From Actinocorallia sp. API 0066 (GTDB taxonomy: Bacteria; Actinomycetota; Actinomycetes; Streptosporangiales; Streptosporangiaceae), in the NCBI RefSeq assembly GCF_020991275.1, contig NZ_JAJLQY010000001.1, positions 868,001 to 932,000 on the forward strand: a stretch of 64,000 bases of DNA. Direction: 5' to 3'. Both the position numbers and the translations under genes were made by a program. The notes under the pieces are model-generated. The model did no database searches and was not told the DNA's origin. It saw nothing but the letters and a program-made list of their open reading frames with translations. Positions 53,036 through 62,339 of the stretch are shown here, piece after piece (position 1 is the first letter of the stretch; each line of letters starts with the position of its first letter).

Positions 53036-53593
53036 GTGATCGACGAGATCCTCTTCGAAGCCGAGGAGAAGATGGACAAGGCGGTGTCGGTCGCCAAGGA
53101 CGACTTCGCCGGGATCCGGACGGGCCGGGTCACCCCCGCGATGTTCAACAAGATCATGGTGGAGTACTACGGCGCCCTCACCCCGGTGAACCAGCTCGCC
53201 TCCTTCCACCTCCCCGAGCCGCGCATGGTCGTCATCCAGCCGTTCGACAAGGGTTCGATGGCGGCGATCGAGAAGGCGATCCGCAACAGCGACCTGGGGG
53301 TGAACCCGGGCAACGACGGGTCGATCATCCGGGTGATCTTCCCTGAGCTGTCCGAGGAGCGCCGCAGGGAGTTCATCAAGATCGCCGGGAGCAAGGCCGA
53401 GGACGCGCGGATCTCGATCCGCAACATCCGCCGGAAGGCGAACGAGACCCTCAACAAGCTCGTCAAGGACGGCGAGGCGGGCGAGGACGAGGTTCGGCGT
53501 GCCGAGAAGGAGCTCGACGAGTCCACGAAGCGTTATGTGGCCTCGATCGACGCGATGCTTGAGCACAAGAAGGCAGAACTCCTCGAAGTCTGA
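53036..53593 (+). CDS. frr: Ribosome-recycling factor
   Basis: A 185-aa factor that, with EF-G, splits post-termination ribosomes. [20 protein letters not shown] opens a triple-helix bundle; [40 protein letters not shown] and [20 protein letters not shown] are family signatures. It starts at GTG 53036 (GGGAGCCACAGCA upstream). The stop overlaps the cdsA start (TGATG). Confidence 0.98.
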   Translation: MIDEILFEAEEKMDKAVSVAKDDFAGIRTGRVTPAMFNKIMVEYYGALTPVNQLASFHLPEPRMVVIQPFDKGSMAAIEKAIRNSDLGVNPGNDGSIIRVIFPELSEERRREFIKIAGSKAEDARISIRNIRRKANETLNKLVKDGEAGEDEVRRAEKELDESTKRYVASIDAMLEHKKAELLEV

Positions 53594-54432
53594 TGACACG
53601 GACCGTGGAGCCCACAACAAAGCGCAATCCGGGACGTAACGTACCGGTCGCCGTGGGGGTCGGGGCCGGGCTCGGTGCCCTGGTCCTGGCCTCCCTGTAC
53701 ACGGCGCGCGAATCGTTTCTTGTGGTCCTGCTGGTGTTCGGCGGGATCGCGCTGCGCGAGCTGACCGGCGCGTTCCGGTCCAGGGACATCAACGTCCCGC
53801 TGTTCCCGGTGGCGTTGGGCGGCGCGGCGATGCTGCCCGCCGCCTACTACCGGGGTCCCGGCGGGATGGTGGTGACGCTCGCTCTGACCGTCCTGGTCAC
53901 GCTGATCTGGCGGATGAAGGACGGCGCCGACGGGTATGTGCGGGACACCACGGCGGCGGTGTTCACGATGGTGTACCTGCCGTTCCTCGTGGGCTTCGCC
54001 CTGCTCATGCTGGCCCATCCCGACGGGCCGGACCGCATCACGGTGTTCATCGCGGTGACGGTGGCCAGTGACATCGGCGGCTTTTTCGTCGGCGCCTATC
54101 TGGGCAAGCACAAGATCGCCCCGCTGATCAGCCCGAAGAAGACGTGGGAGGGTTTTGCGGGTTCGGCGTTCACCTGCATGCTGGTCGGCGCGCTGCTGTT
54201 GATGTGGCGGTTGGACGGCCACTGGTGGCAGGGCGTCATCCTTGGCGCCTGTGTGGTGCTCACCGCGACGCTCGGCGATCTTGTGGAGTCGATGATCAAG
54301 CGGGATCTGGGCATCAAGGACCTCGGCACGCTGCTGCCGGGCCACGGCGGTGTGATGGACCGGCTGGACTCGCTGCTGGTGACGGTTCCGGTGGCCTGGA
54401 TCCTGTTCGAGTCGTTCGAGTGGCTGGGATGA
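53593..54432 (+). CDS. cdsA: Phosphatidate cytidylyltransferase CdsA
   Basis: A 279-aa integral membrane enzyme making CDP-diacylglycerol. There are about seven hydrophobic helices ([50 protein letters not shown] and others). The C-terminal signature [20 protein letters not shown] and DRLDSLL is intact. ATG 53593 overlaps the frr stop; the gene overlaps rlmN by 4 bp (ATGA). Confidence 0.96.
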   Translation: MTRTVEPTTKRNPGRNVPVAVGVGAGLGALVLASLYTARESFLVVLLVFGGIALRELTGAFRSRDINVPLFPVALGGAAMLPAAYYRGPGGMVVTLALTVLVTLIWRMKDGADGYVRDTTAAVFTMVYLPFLVGFALLMLAHPDGPDRITVFIAVTVASDIGGFFVGAYLGKHKIAPLISPKKTWEGFAGSAFTCMLVGALLLMWRLDGHWWQGVILGACVVLTATLGDLVESMIKRDLGIKDLGTLLPGHGGVMDRLDSLLVTVPVAWILFESFEWLG

Positions 54433-55637
54433 GCGACACTGGGGGAATGTCCGCACAGGTAGCGCCCTCCCCGAAGGAAGATCCCGAAGCCGCGAACCTC
54501 GATCCCGAGGCGCAGCGGCAGGCGGTCGCGCCGCGCCGTCCCGGTCAGCTGATCTTCGCCGGGCCGCGCCGTGCCAAGCCGCCCCGCCATCTGGCGGACC
54601 TGACGGTGGCGGAGCGGCGTGAGGCCGTCGCGGCGCTGGGGGAGAAGCCGTTCCGGGCGGATCAGTTGTCCCGGCACTACTTCGACCGTCTCGTGTCGGA
54701 CCCTTCGGAGATGCCGGACCTGTCGCAGAAGCTGCGGGACAAGCTCGTCCCCGAACTCCTTCCGCACCTCCTGACGCCCGTGCGCGATCTCGCCTGTGAC
54801 GGCGGGAACACCCACAAGACGGTCTGGCGCGCCTTCGACGGCGTGCTGTTCGAGTCGGTCCTCATGCGCTACCCGGACCGGGTCACCATGTGCGTCTCCT
54901 CCCAGGCCGGATGCGGGATGAACTGCCCGTTCTGCGCCACCGGGCAGGCAGGGCTCACCCGCAACCTGTCGACCGCCGAGATCGTCGAGCAGGTCGCGGC
55001 GGGCCAGCGCGCGCTGAACCGCGGCGAGGTCGCGGGCGGCCCCGGACGGGTCAGCAACATCGTCTTCATGGGCATGGGCGAGCCCCTGGCCAACTACAAG
55101 GCGGTGCTCGGCGCCGTGCACCGGATCACCGAGCCGTCCCCGGCGGGCCTGGGCATCTCCCAGCGCGGCGTGACGGTCTCCACGGTCGGCCTGGTGCCCG
55201 CGATCCACAAACTCACCGAGGAGGGCCTCTCGGTGCGTCTGGCGGTCTCCCTGCACGCCCCCGACGACGAACTGCGCGACACCCTCGTGCCGATCAACAC
55301 CCGGTGGAAGGTCCGTGAGGTCCTGGACGCCGCCTGGAGCTATGCCCGCAGATCCGGACGAAGGGTGTCGATCGAGTACGCCCTCATCAAGGACATCAAC
55401 GACCACGCCTGGCGCGCGGATCTCCTCGGGAAGCTCTTGAAAGGCAAGCTCGTACACGTCAATCTGATCCCGTTGAATCCGACACCGGGGTCGAAGTGGA
55501 CGGCGTCGCGGCCGGCGGACGAGCGCGAGTTCGTCCGGCGGCTGCAGGCGCACGGCGTGGCCGTGACCGTCCGCGACACCCGGGGCCGGGAGATCGACGG
55601 CGCCTGCGGCCAGCTCGCCGCGGCGACCCAGAGCTGA
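54429..55637 (+). CDS. rlmN: Dual-specificity RNA methyltransferase RlmN
   Basis: A 402-aa radical SAM enzyme methylating C2 of A2503 in 23S rRNA and A37 of some tRNAs. The FeS motif CxxxCxxC is in [49 protein letters not shown] and [14 protein letters not shown] follow, with the C-terminal Cys near DGACGQLA that forms the methyl-Cys/thioether partner. About 60 extra N-terminal residues precede the conserved domain. ATG 54429 overlaps cdsA; ATG 54447 is an alternative start. Confidence 0.95.
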   Translation: MSDTGGMSAQVAPSPKEDPEAANLDPEAQRQAVAPRRPGQLIFAGPRRAKPPRHLADLTVAERREAVAALGEKPFRADQLSRHYFDRLVSDPSEMPDLSQKLRDKLVPELLPHLLTPVRDLACDGGNTHKTVWRAFDGVLFESVLMRYPDRVTMCVSSQAGCGMNCPFCATGQAGLTRNLSTAEIVEQVAAGQRALNRGEVAGGPGRVSNIVFMGMGEPLANYKAVLGAVHRITEPSPAGLGISQRGVTVSTVGLVPAIHKLTEEGLSVRLAVSLHAPDDELRDTLVPINTRWKVREVLDAAWSYARRSGRRVSIEYALIKDINDHAWRADLLGKLLKGKLVHVNLIPLNPTPGSKWTASRPADEREFVRRLQAHGVAVTVRDTRGREIDGACGQLAAATQS

Positions 55638-55657
55638 CGCATCCAAGGAGTGTCCCG

Positions 55658-56443
55658 GTGGCCCGCTTCCCCCGCGCGCTGCGCGGCTACTTCGCCAGCG
55701 AGGTGGACGCGCTGATCGTCAGGATCGAGGGCACCCTCGGCGTCCATGACGAGCCGGCGCCGCCGATCACGTCGGCCGAGCTGCGGGAGACGAGGCTCGG
55801 CGTCGTGCTGCACGGGTACGACCGGCGCGCGGTGGACGCGGCGCTGCTGGAGTACGTCAGGCAGTTGGAGCACCGGGAGCGCGGCGAGGCCGACCCCTAC
55901 GTGGAGACTGTCTCGGGGCAGCTCCCCTGGCTGATCCGCTGGGTGGAGGACGCCCAGTTCCCGATCACCAGGGTGCGGGCCGCCTATGACGAGCGCGAGG
56001 TGGACGCCTTCCTTGACCGTGTCCTCGCGGGCCTGAGAGGCGAGGGGCCCGCCGTCTCCGGGCAGGCCGTGCGGGAGGCCGTCTTCGGCGGTGTGTTCTT
56101 CCAGCCCGGCTACGCCGAGCCTGATGTGGACCGCTTCCTCGACGAGCTCGCCGCCGCCCTGGACCACCTCCAGCCCGCCCGTGCCACCCCGACCCCCTGG
56201 TCTCCGCCGCCCGCCTCGCCTCCGCCCCCGGCCCCTGAGGCGCCCGTCGCGGAGCCCCCGGCCGTCGTGGCGAAGGCAGAGCCCGCCGCGCCGCCCGAGC
56301 GGCCGGACGTCCCGGCCCCGGCCGTCTCCCTGGAGAAGCCCAGGACGGCGTCGGAGGAGTCCCAGGAGAGGGCGAGCGGCGCCCTCACCACCGCGTTGGA
56401 GTCCGAGGCGCGCGACGTCCCCTCGCCGCGTGGCGGTGTCTAG
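55658..56443 (+). CDS. DivIVA-like repeat protein
   Basis: A 261-aa soluble protein. Three DivIVA-like motifs of the form F-x-x-x-Gly/Ala-Tyr-x-x-x-x-VDxFLxxL recur: RLGVVLHGYDRRAVDAALLE, ITRVRAAYDEREVDAFLDRV and GGVFFQPGYAEPDVDRFLDE. The C-terminal ~80 residues are Pro/Ala/Glu-rich and disordered. DivIVA-type proteins mark curved membrane and growth poles; this one lacks a long coiled coil, so its role is uncertain. GTG 55658 has AAGGAG upstream. Confidence 0.75.
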   Translation: MARFPRALRGYFASEVDALIVRIEGTLGVHDEPAPPITSAELRETRLGVVLHGYDRRAVDAALLEYVRQLEHRERGEADPYVETVSGQLPWLIRWVEDAQFPITRVRAAYDEREVDAFLDRVLAGLRGEGPAVSGQAVREAVFGGVFFQPGYAEPDVDRFLDELAAALDHLQPARATPTPWSPPPASPPPPAPEAPVAEPPAVVAKAEPAAPPERPDVPAPAVSLEKPRTASEESQERASGALTTALESEARDVPSPRGGV

Positions 56444-56452
56444 GCTGGGGGC

Positions 56453-56872
56453 ATGGTGGAGTGCGTGTTCTGCGGGATCGTGGCGGGGGATGTGGCCGCG
56501 CGGGTGGTGGCGGACGGCGACGAGGGTGTGGCGTTCCTCGACGCGCGGCCGGTGTTCAAGGGGCACGTGCTGGTGGTGCCCAGGGGGCACGTGGAGACGT
56601 TGACGGACCTGCCCGTGGACGAGGTGGGCGGGTTCTTCCGGTTCGTCCAGCGGGTGGCGGGGGGCGTTGAGCGGGGTCTTGCGGCGGGCGGGACGTTTGT
56701 GGCGATGAACAACCGGATCAGCCAGAGCGTGCCGCACCTGCACGTGCACGTGGTGCCGCGCAACCGGAAGGACGGGCTGCGCGGCTTCTTCTGGCCACGG
56801 CACAAGTACGCCTCGGACGCGGAGGCGGCCGAGTACGCGGAACGGATCAGGAAGGCCCTGGCGGACGGCTGA
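56453..56872 (+). CDS. HIT-family protein
   Basis: A 139-aa histidine-triad nucleotide hydrolase/transferase. VECVFCGIVAGDVAARVVAD gives the zinc-like CxxC, DARPVFKGHVLVVPRGHVET the substrate strand, and SVPHLHVHVVPR the catalytic HxHxH triad (about residue 97). Likely substrates are dinucleoside polyphosphates or AMP-lysine-type phosphoramidates; none is shown. ATG 56453 is 9 bp after the DivIVA-like gene. It converges on the Lrp gene. Confidence 0.92.
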   Translation: MVECVFCGIVAGDVAARVVADGDEGVAFLDARPVFKGHVLVVPRGHVETLTDLPVDEVGGFFRFVQRVAGGVERGLAAGGTFVAMNNRISQSVPHLHVHVVPRNRKDGLRGFFWPRHKYASDAEAAEYAERIRKALADG

Positions 56873-56879
56873 GGGCGCG

Positions 56880-57350
56880 TTAGCGGGTGCCCCAGGAGTA
56901 CGTCTGCTTGCGCAGCTTCAGGTAGACGAACGTCTCGGTGCTCAGCACGGACGGCACCGCGCGGACCCGGCCGAGGATCTCCAGGAGCTGTTCGTCGGTC
57001 TCCGCGACGAGTTCGATCATGAGGTCGAAGGATCCGGCGGTGATCACCACGTAGTCGATCTCGGGCATCGCGGCGAGGTCGTCGGCGACCCGGTTGAGGT
57101 CGCCCTCGCACTTGACGCCGATCATCACCTGCCGGTTGAAGCCGAGCATCAGGGGGTCGGTGACGCCGACGATCTGCATGACGCCCGTGTCGAGCAGCCG
57201 TTGGACGCGCTGCCGTACGGCGGCCTCGGACAGCCCGACGGCTTTTCCGATGGCCGCGTAGGAGCGCCTGCCGTCCTGTTGGAGCTGTTCGATGATCTGC
57301 TTGGAGATCGCGTCGAGCTGGACGCGGCCTGGGCGTGGGGGCTCGCTCAT
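56880..57350 (-). CDS. Lrp/AsnC-family transcriptional regulator
   Basis: A 156-aa regulator. The N-terminal winged HTH is VQLDAISKQIIEQLQQDGRR SYAAIGKAVGLSEAAVRQRV (residues ~10-50); the C-terminal RAM (ACT-like) domain holds GVTDPLMLGFNRQVMIGVKC and IDYVVITAGSFDLMIELVAE. It diverges from the aldehyde dehydrogenase/pot operon and probably controls it in response to an amino acid or amine. ATG 57350 is preferred: GGGGAGGA sits 8 nt upstream, while the ATG at 57359 overlaps that site. Confidence 0.93.
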   Translation of the reverse strand: MSEPPRPGRVQLDAISKQIIEQLQQDGRRSYAAIGKAVGLSEAAVRQRVQRLLDTGVMQIVGVTDPLMLGFNRQVMIGVKCEGDLNRVADDLAAMPEIDYVVITAGSFDLMIELVAETDEQLLEILGRVRAVPSVLSTETFVYLKLRKQTYSWGTR

Positions 57351-57464
57351 GTGGTCCATCCTCCCCGTTCGCCAAGGTGACGCACGCCGCATAGCCTCTG
57401 GGCACACCGCCGCAAGGGTGCGGCGGGACGGCGTGAACCATACATCCAACCCGGTTCGACAAGC

Positions 57465-57500
57465 GATTCCGTTGGGAAACCCGATTGTAACAACGGAATC
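57465..57500. promoter_or_regulatory. Inverted repeat, likely Lrp operator
   Basis: GATTCCGTTG (57465-57474) and CAACGGAATC (57491-57500) form a perfect 10-bp inverted repeat with a 16-bp spacer, in the Lrp/aldehyde dehydrogenase divergent region. A TATGCT -10-like hexamer lies at 57516-57521, so the right arm would cover the -35 of the dehydrogenase promoter. Confidence 0.65.
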
Positions 57501-57564
57501 CCTTGTAGCCGGGGTTATGCTCTGCGAAAGTCAAGCGACACGGGACACCTGGTGGAGGTCGAAG

Positions 57565-59001
57565 ATGACCGGCAAGGCGCAACTGCGCAACTTTGTGAAC
57601 GGGGAGTACGTGGAGCCGGCGGACGGCGCCTACTCCGACGTCGTCGACCCGAGCACGGGTGAGGTGTACGCGCAGGCTCCCGTCTCGGGCACGGCCGATC
57701 TGGACGCGGCGTACGCGGCGGCGGCCAAGGCGTTCGAGGGCTGGCGGGACGCCACGCCCAAGGAGCGGAGCCTTGCCCTGCTGAAGATCGCGGACGCGGT
57801 CGAGGCGCGCGGCGAGGAGATCGCCAGGGCCGAGGTGAGGAACACCGGCAAGCCGTACCAGCTCACCGTGGACGAGGAAATCGGCCCCATGGTGGACAAC
57901 ATCCGGTTCTTCGCGGGCGCCGCCCGGGTGCTGGAGGGCCGCTCGTCCGGCGAGTACCTGGCCGACCACACCTCGTCGATCCGGCGCGAGCCGATCGGTG
58001 TCGTCGGGCAGGTCGCGCCGTGGAACTACCCGATGATGATGGCGGTGTGGAAGTTCGCCCCGGCGATCGCGGCGGGCAACGCGGTCGTGCTGAAGCCGTC
58101 CGACACCACGCCGGTCTCGACGCTGCTGCTGGCGGAGATCGCAGCCGAGTTCCTGCCTCCGGGCGTGCTCAACGTCGTCACGGGCGACCGTGAGACGGGC
58201 AAGGCGCTTGTGGAGCACCCGACGCCGCAGATGGTCTCGATCACCGGTTCGGTGCGCGCGGGCAAGGAGGTGGCCGCGTCGGCCGCCCGCGACCTCAAGC
58301 GGGTCCACCTGGAGCTGGGCGGCAAGGCCCCGGTCGTCGTGTTCGACGACGCCGACATCGCCGCGGCCGCCGAGGGCATCGCCGGGTCCGGCCTGTTCAA
58401 CGCGGGCCAGGACTGCACGGCCGCGACCCGCATCCTCGTCTCCGAGCGCATCGCCACCGACTTCACCGCCGCGCTGGCGGAGGCCGCCGCCGGCCTGAAG
58501 ACGGCGGGCCCGGACGACCCGGACGCCTACTTCGGCCCGGTCAACAACGCGAACCAGCTCGCGCGCGTCAAGGGCTTCCTGGACCGGGTGCCGGGCCACG
58601 CGACGGTCGAGACGGGCGGCGCCCAGGTCGGCGACCGGGGCTACTTCTTCGCCCCGACGGTCATCTCCGGCCTGCGCCAGGACGACGAGCACGTCCAGGA
58701 GGAGATCTTCGGCCCGGTGATGACGGTCCAGTCGTTCTCGGACGAGGACGAGGCGGTCCGGTGGGCGAACGGCGTCCAGTACGGCCTGTCGTCGAGCGTC
58801 TGGACGAACGACCACGGCCGGGCGATGCGGATGACCCGCCGCCTGGACTTCGGCGTGGTCTGGGTGAACACGCACATCCCGTTCGTCTCGGAGATGCCGC
58901 ACGGCGGCTTCAAGCACTCCGGCTACGGCAAGGACCTCTCGATGTACGGATTTGAGGACTACACCCGGATCAAGCACGTCATGCACTACATCGGCCGGTA
59001 A
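57565..59001 (+). CDS. Aldehyde dehydrogenase, gamma-aminobutyraldehyde type
   Basis: A 478-aa NAD(P)-dependent dehydrogenase. VGQVAPWNYPMMMAVWKFAP and KPSDTTPVS bind the cofactor; the general-base Glu is in HLELGGKAP and the nucleophilic Cys in NAGQDCTAATR (about residue 278). RRLDFGVVWVNTHIPFVSEM and GGFKHSGYGKDLSMYGFEDY are near the C-terminus. Its closest look is to gamma-aminobutyraldehyde dehydrogenases (PatD type), which convert 4-aminobutanal to GABA; the neighbouring polyamine transporter and amine oxidase agree. GGAGGTC lies 5 nt before ATG 57565. Confidence 0.9.
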   Translation: MTGKAQLRNFVNGEYVEPADGAYSDVVDPSTGEVYAQAPVSGTADLDAAYAAAAKAFEGWRDATPKERSLALLKIADAVEARGEEIARAEVRNTGKPYQLTVDEEIGPMVDNIRFFAGAARVLEGRSSGEYLADHTSSIRREPIGVVGQVAPWNYPMMMAVWKFAPAIAAGNAVVLKPSDTTPVSTLLLAEIAAEFLPPGVLNVVTGDRETGKALVEHPTPQMVSITGSVRAGKEVAASAARDLKRVHLELGGKAPVVVFDDADIAAAAEGIAGSGLFNAGQDCTAATRILVSERIATDFTAALAEAAAGLKTAGPDDPDAYFGPVNNANQLARVKGFLDRVPGHATVETGGAQVGDRGYFFAPTVISGLRQDDEHVQEEIFGPVMTVQSFSDEDEAVRWANGVQYGLSSSVWTNDHGRAMRMTRRLDFGVVWVNTHIPFVSEMPHGGFKHSGYGKDLSMYGFEDYTRIKHVMHYIGR

Positions 59002-59156
59002 CAAAAGTCGGATATAAACCGTTCCGTCCGCGTCGCTCCCGGTGGCGCGGACGGGCCGGGACCCCCAGGCTCCCCCCACGACTCCAGCCCCCGCACGACC
59101 CCCGCACACCGGAGGCGGCCCCCCGCCTCCCGCGCACGACCCCCCGAAGGACAAAA

Positions 59157-60266
59157 ATGACGGAGAACCAGGTCGTTCTTCCCGCCATCGAGCTGGTGAG
59201 CCTCGTCAAGGAGTTCACCGCGCACGGCGAGACCGTCCAGGCGGTCAAGGGCGTGGACCTGCGCATCGGGGAAGGCGAGTTCTTCTCCCTGCTCGGCCCC
59301 TCCGGCTGCGGCAAGACGACGACGATGCGGATGATCGCCGGGTTCGACGAGCCCACCTCGGGCGAGGTCCACCTGCACGGCGAGAACGTGACGGGCGTGC
59401 CGCCGAACAGGCGCGACGTGAACATGGTGTTCCAGTCCTACGCGCTGTTCCCGCACATGAGCGTCGCCGAGAACGTCGCGTTCGGCCTGCGCCGCAAGGG
59501 CGTCGCCAAGGACGAGGTGACCCGCCGCGTCGGTGAGATCCTGGAGATCGTCGGGCTGGGCGGGCGTGAGAAACGCCGTCCCGGCGAGCTGTCCGGCGGC
59601 CAGCAGCAGCGGGTGGCGCTCGCGCGCGCGCTGGTGAACAACCCGCGCGCGCTCCTCCTGGACGAGCCTTTGGCCGCCCTCGACCTCAAGCTCCGGCAGA
59701 CGATGCAGGTCGAGCTGAAACGCATCCAGCGCGAGGTCGGCATCACGTTCGTGTTCGTCACGCACGACCAGGGCGAGGCCCTCACCATGTCGGACCGGAT
59801 CGCGGTCATGAACGACGGGCGGGTCGAGCAGCTCGGGTCGCCGCGCGAGATCTACGAGCACCCGGCGTCCAAGTTCGTCGCCGGGTTCATCGGGACGTCG
59901 AACCTGCTGTCGGGCACGGTCACCGAGCTGCGCGACGGCGCCGCCGTCATCGGGCTGGGCGGCGACGAGCGGATCGTGGTGCCGGCCCGGACGACGAAGG
60001 TCGGCTCCGAGCTGGAGCTGACGGTCCGCCCGGAGAAGATCGACATGCGGACCGAGGAGCCGGACGGCGGCCGCAGCAGGGTGCGCGGCACCGTCACCGA
60101 GGTGATCTACCTCGGGACCAGCACCAACTACAACGTCCGCACCTCAACCGGGGCTGAAGTAGTCGTATTCACCCAGAACGCCTCAAACGCCAACGACATC
60201 GCCGTACGGGGGGACAGCGTCTGGCTGTCGTGGGAACCGCGGCACTCCTACGCGATCGGAGCCTGA
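59157..60266 (+). CDS. potA: Spermidine/putrescine ABC transporter ATPase PotA
   Basis: A 369-aa ATP-binding subunit. Walker A is GPSGCGKTTTMRMI (about residue 44), the ABC signature [15 protein letters not shown], Walker B LLLDEPLAALDLKL, switch His VFVTHDQGEA, and a C-terminal TOBE domain (about 290-365) with GTVTEVIYLGTSTNYNV. AAGGACAAAA precedes ATG 59157. It heads potA-potD-potB-potC, with potD placed second rather than last as in E. coli. Confidence 0.93.
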   Translation: MTENQVVLPAIELVSLVKEFTAHGETVQAVKGVDLRIGEGEFFSLLGPSGCGKTTTMRMIAGFDEPTSGEVHLHGENVTGVPPNRRDVNMVFQSYALFPHMSVAENVAFGLRRKGVAKDEVTRRVGEILEIVGLGGREKRRPGELSGGQQQRVALARALVNNPRALLLDEPLAALDLKLRQTMQVELKRIQREVGITFVFVTHDQGEALTMSDRIAVMNDGRVEQLGSPREIYEHPASKFVAGFIGTSNLLSGTVTELRDGAAVIGLGGDERIVVPARTTKVGSELELTVRPEKIDMRTEEPDGGRSRVRGTVTEVIYLGTSTNYNVRTSTGAEVVVFTQNASNANDIAVRGDSVWLSWEPRHSYAIGA

Positions 60267-60271
60267 ACCAC

Positions 60272-61483
60272 ATGAACGAGATCAATCCCCTCCTGCGCCG
60301 CGGCCTCACCCAGCGCCGGGACTTCCTGAAGCTGATGGGCCTGGGCGTCGTCGGCATGGCCGCCGCCGCGTGCGGGGTCGAGGGCCAGGGCGGCAAGCAG
60401 AACGTCACCCAGTCCGAGGTCGAGAAGTACTGGGCGGGCAAGGCGAAGAACGGCAGGCTGAACTGGGCCAACTGGGTCGGCTACATGGAGGACGACCGGG
60501 CGACCCTCAAGGGCTTCACCGCCAAGACCGGCATCGAGGTGACCTACAAGGAGGTCATCAACGAGAACGCCGAGTGGTTCGGGAAGATCGACGCCCCGCT
60601 GCGCGCAGGGCAGTCCATCGGCTTCGACATGATGGTGATGACCAACGGCCTCCAGTTGGAGCAGGCGCGCCAGCTCGGCTACCTCGTGCCGCTCGACCAC
60701 TCCAAGCTGCCGAACTTCGCGGCGAACGTGGACCCGGCGCTGAAGGACCCGTCCTACGACCCGGGCAACACCTTCACCGTTCCCTACACCTCGGGCATCA
60801 CGGGCATCGCGTACAACACCAAGTACGTGAAGGAGCCCATCACCAAGTGGGCCGATCTGCTGAACCCGAAGTACAAGGGCAAGATCGGCATGATGGGCGA
60901 CTCGCAGGAGCTCGGCAACGTCGGCCTGTTCCTCATCGGCGTGGACCCGGAGAAGTCCACCCCCGACGACTGGAGGAAGGCCGCCGACAAGCTCCGCGAG
61001 CAGCGTCCGCTCGTGCGCAAGTACTACACGCAGGACTACATCGAGGCCGTCACCAAGGGCGACGTGTGGATCACCATGGCGTGGTCCGGCGACGTGTTCA
61101 GCCTGGCCGGCCCCGAGGTCAGGTTCGCGATCCCCGAAGAGGGCGGCACCCTCTGGACGGACAACCTGTGCATCCCGTCCACCGCCGAGAACCCGGTGGA
61201 CGCGCTGGAGCTGATGAACTACCTGTACGACCCGCGCGTCAACGCGACGCTGACGGAGTTCATCAACTACATCACGCCCGTCCCGTCCGCGAAGGGCTTC
61301 ATCGTCGAGGACGCGGCAGCCGCCAAGGGTGAGGACAAGGAGCTGCTGGAGTCGCTGGTCACCAGCCCGCTGGTGTTCCCGACCGCCGCGGACATGGCGA
61401 AGCTGCGCAGGTACCGGACCCTCACGCAGGAGGAGAAGGAGATCTACCAGAGCGTCTTCACCCCGGTTCCGCAGGGCTCGTAG
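60272..61483 (+). CDS. potD: Polyamine-binding lipoprotein PotD
   Basis: A 403-aa extracytoplasmic solute-binding protein. The signal has a Tat-like twin Arg (TQRRDFLKLMGLGVVGM) and a lipobox ending AAAAC (Cys about residue 34), so it should be exported folded and lipid-anchored. WANWVGYMEDDRATLKGF, IGFDMMVMTNGLQLEQAR, YTSGITGIAYNTKYV and TMAWSGDVFSL resemble PotD/PotF polyamine-binding proteins. ATG 60272 lies 5 bp after potA. Confidence 0.92.
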   Translation: MNEINPLLRRGLTQRRDFLKLMGLGVVGMAAAACGVEGQGGKQNVTQSEVEKYWAGKAKNGRLNWANWVGYMEDDRATLKGFTAKTGIEVTYKEVINENAEWFGKIDAPLRAGQSIGFDMMVMTNGLQLEQARQLGYLVPLDHSKLPNFAANVDPALKDPSYDPGNTFTVPYTSGITGIAYNTKYVKEPITKWADLLNPKYKGKIGMMGDSQELGNVGLFLIGVDPEKSTPDDWRKAADKLREQRPLVRKYYTQDYIEAVTKGDVWITMAWSGDVFSLAGPEVRFAIPEEGGTLWTDNLCIPSTAENPVDALELMNYLYDPRVNATLTEFINYITPVPSAKGFIVEDAAAAKGEDKELLESLVTSPLVFPTAADMAKLRRYRTLTQEEKEIYQSVFTPVPQGS

Positions 61484-61484
61484 C

Positions 61485-62339
61485 GTGCGCCGCCGCCTGA
61501 CCCCCTACCTCCTGATCCTGCCCGGAGGTCTCTGGCTCACCGCGTTCTTCGCGGTGCCGCTGATCATGATGCTGTCCTTCTCCCTGATGGAGGGCAACCT
61601 GATCGACGGCTTCGCGTTCACGTTCCACTGGCAGAACTACACCGAGGGCCTCTCGACGTACGGCGACAAGTTCGTCCGGTCCCTCTGGTACGGGCTGCTG
61701 GCGACGGTCGCGTGCATCCTGATCGCCTACCCGGCCGCGTACTGGATCGCCTTCAAGGCGGGTCGTAACAAGTCCACGTACCTGTTCCTGCTGCTCCTGC
61801 CGTTCTTCGTGTCGTTCATCCTGCGCACGGTCTCCTGGAAGTTCGTGCTGGCCGACGACGGCATCTTCCTCGGGACGTTCAAGGACTGGGGCCTGCTCAA
61901 CGAGGACTTCCACGTCCTCGGCACCACCTTCGCGGTGGTCGCGGGCCTCGCCTACAACTTCCTGCCGTTCATGGTGCTGCCGATCTACGTCGCGTTGGAA
62001 CGTGTCGACGCGCGGCTCCTGGAGGCGGCCCGCGACCTGTACGCCTCGCGCGTCCAGACGTTCCTGCGGGTGGTGCTCCCGCTGTCGCTGCCCGGCGTGT
62101 TCGCGGGCGTCGTCATGACGTTCATCCCCGCGTCGGCCGACTACGTCAACGCCGACGTGCTGGGCGGCAGCGGCAACGTGATGATCGGCAACGTCATCTA
62201 CCTGGAGTACTTCAACAACAGCAACTACCCGACGGCCTCCGCCCTGTCGTTCACGCTGATGGGCGCGCTGCTCGTCGGCATCTTCCTGTACGCGCGGCTG
62301 CTGGGCACGAAGGACGTCCTGGAGGCGGCGGGCCGATGA
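61485..62339 (+). CDS. potB: Polyamine ABC permease PotB
   Basis: A 284-aa inner-membrane permease with six predicted helices (PYLLILPGGLWLTAFFAVPL first). The coupling loop is LLEAARDLYASRVQTFLRVV LPLSLPG (about 183-209), and FVPASADYVN-type FIPASADYVNADVLGG is typical of PotB. GTG 61485 starts one base after the potD stop. It overlaps potC by 4 bp (ATGA). Confidence 0.93.
   Translation: MRRRLTPYLLILPGGLWLTAFFAVPLIMMLSFSLMEGNLIDGFAFTFHWQNYTEGLSTYGDKFVRSLWYGLLATVACILIAYPAAYWIAFKAGRNKSTYLFLLLLPFFVSFILRTVSWKFVLADDGIFLGTFKDWGLLNEDFHVLGTTFAVVAGLAYNFLPFMVLPIYVALERVDARLLEAARDLYASRVQTFLRVVLPLSLPGVFAGVVMTFIPASADYVNADVLGGSGNVMIGNVIYLEYFNNSNYPTASALSFTLMGALLVGIFLYARLLGTKDVLEAAGR

Noticed and set aside
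56360-56452. Promoter between the DivIVA-like and HIT genes
   Set aside because: Only 9 bp separate the genes and no hexamers at sensible spacing were found; cotranscription is simpler.
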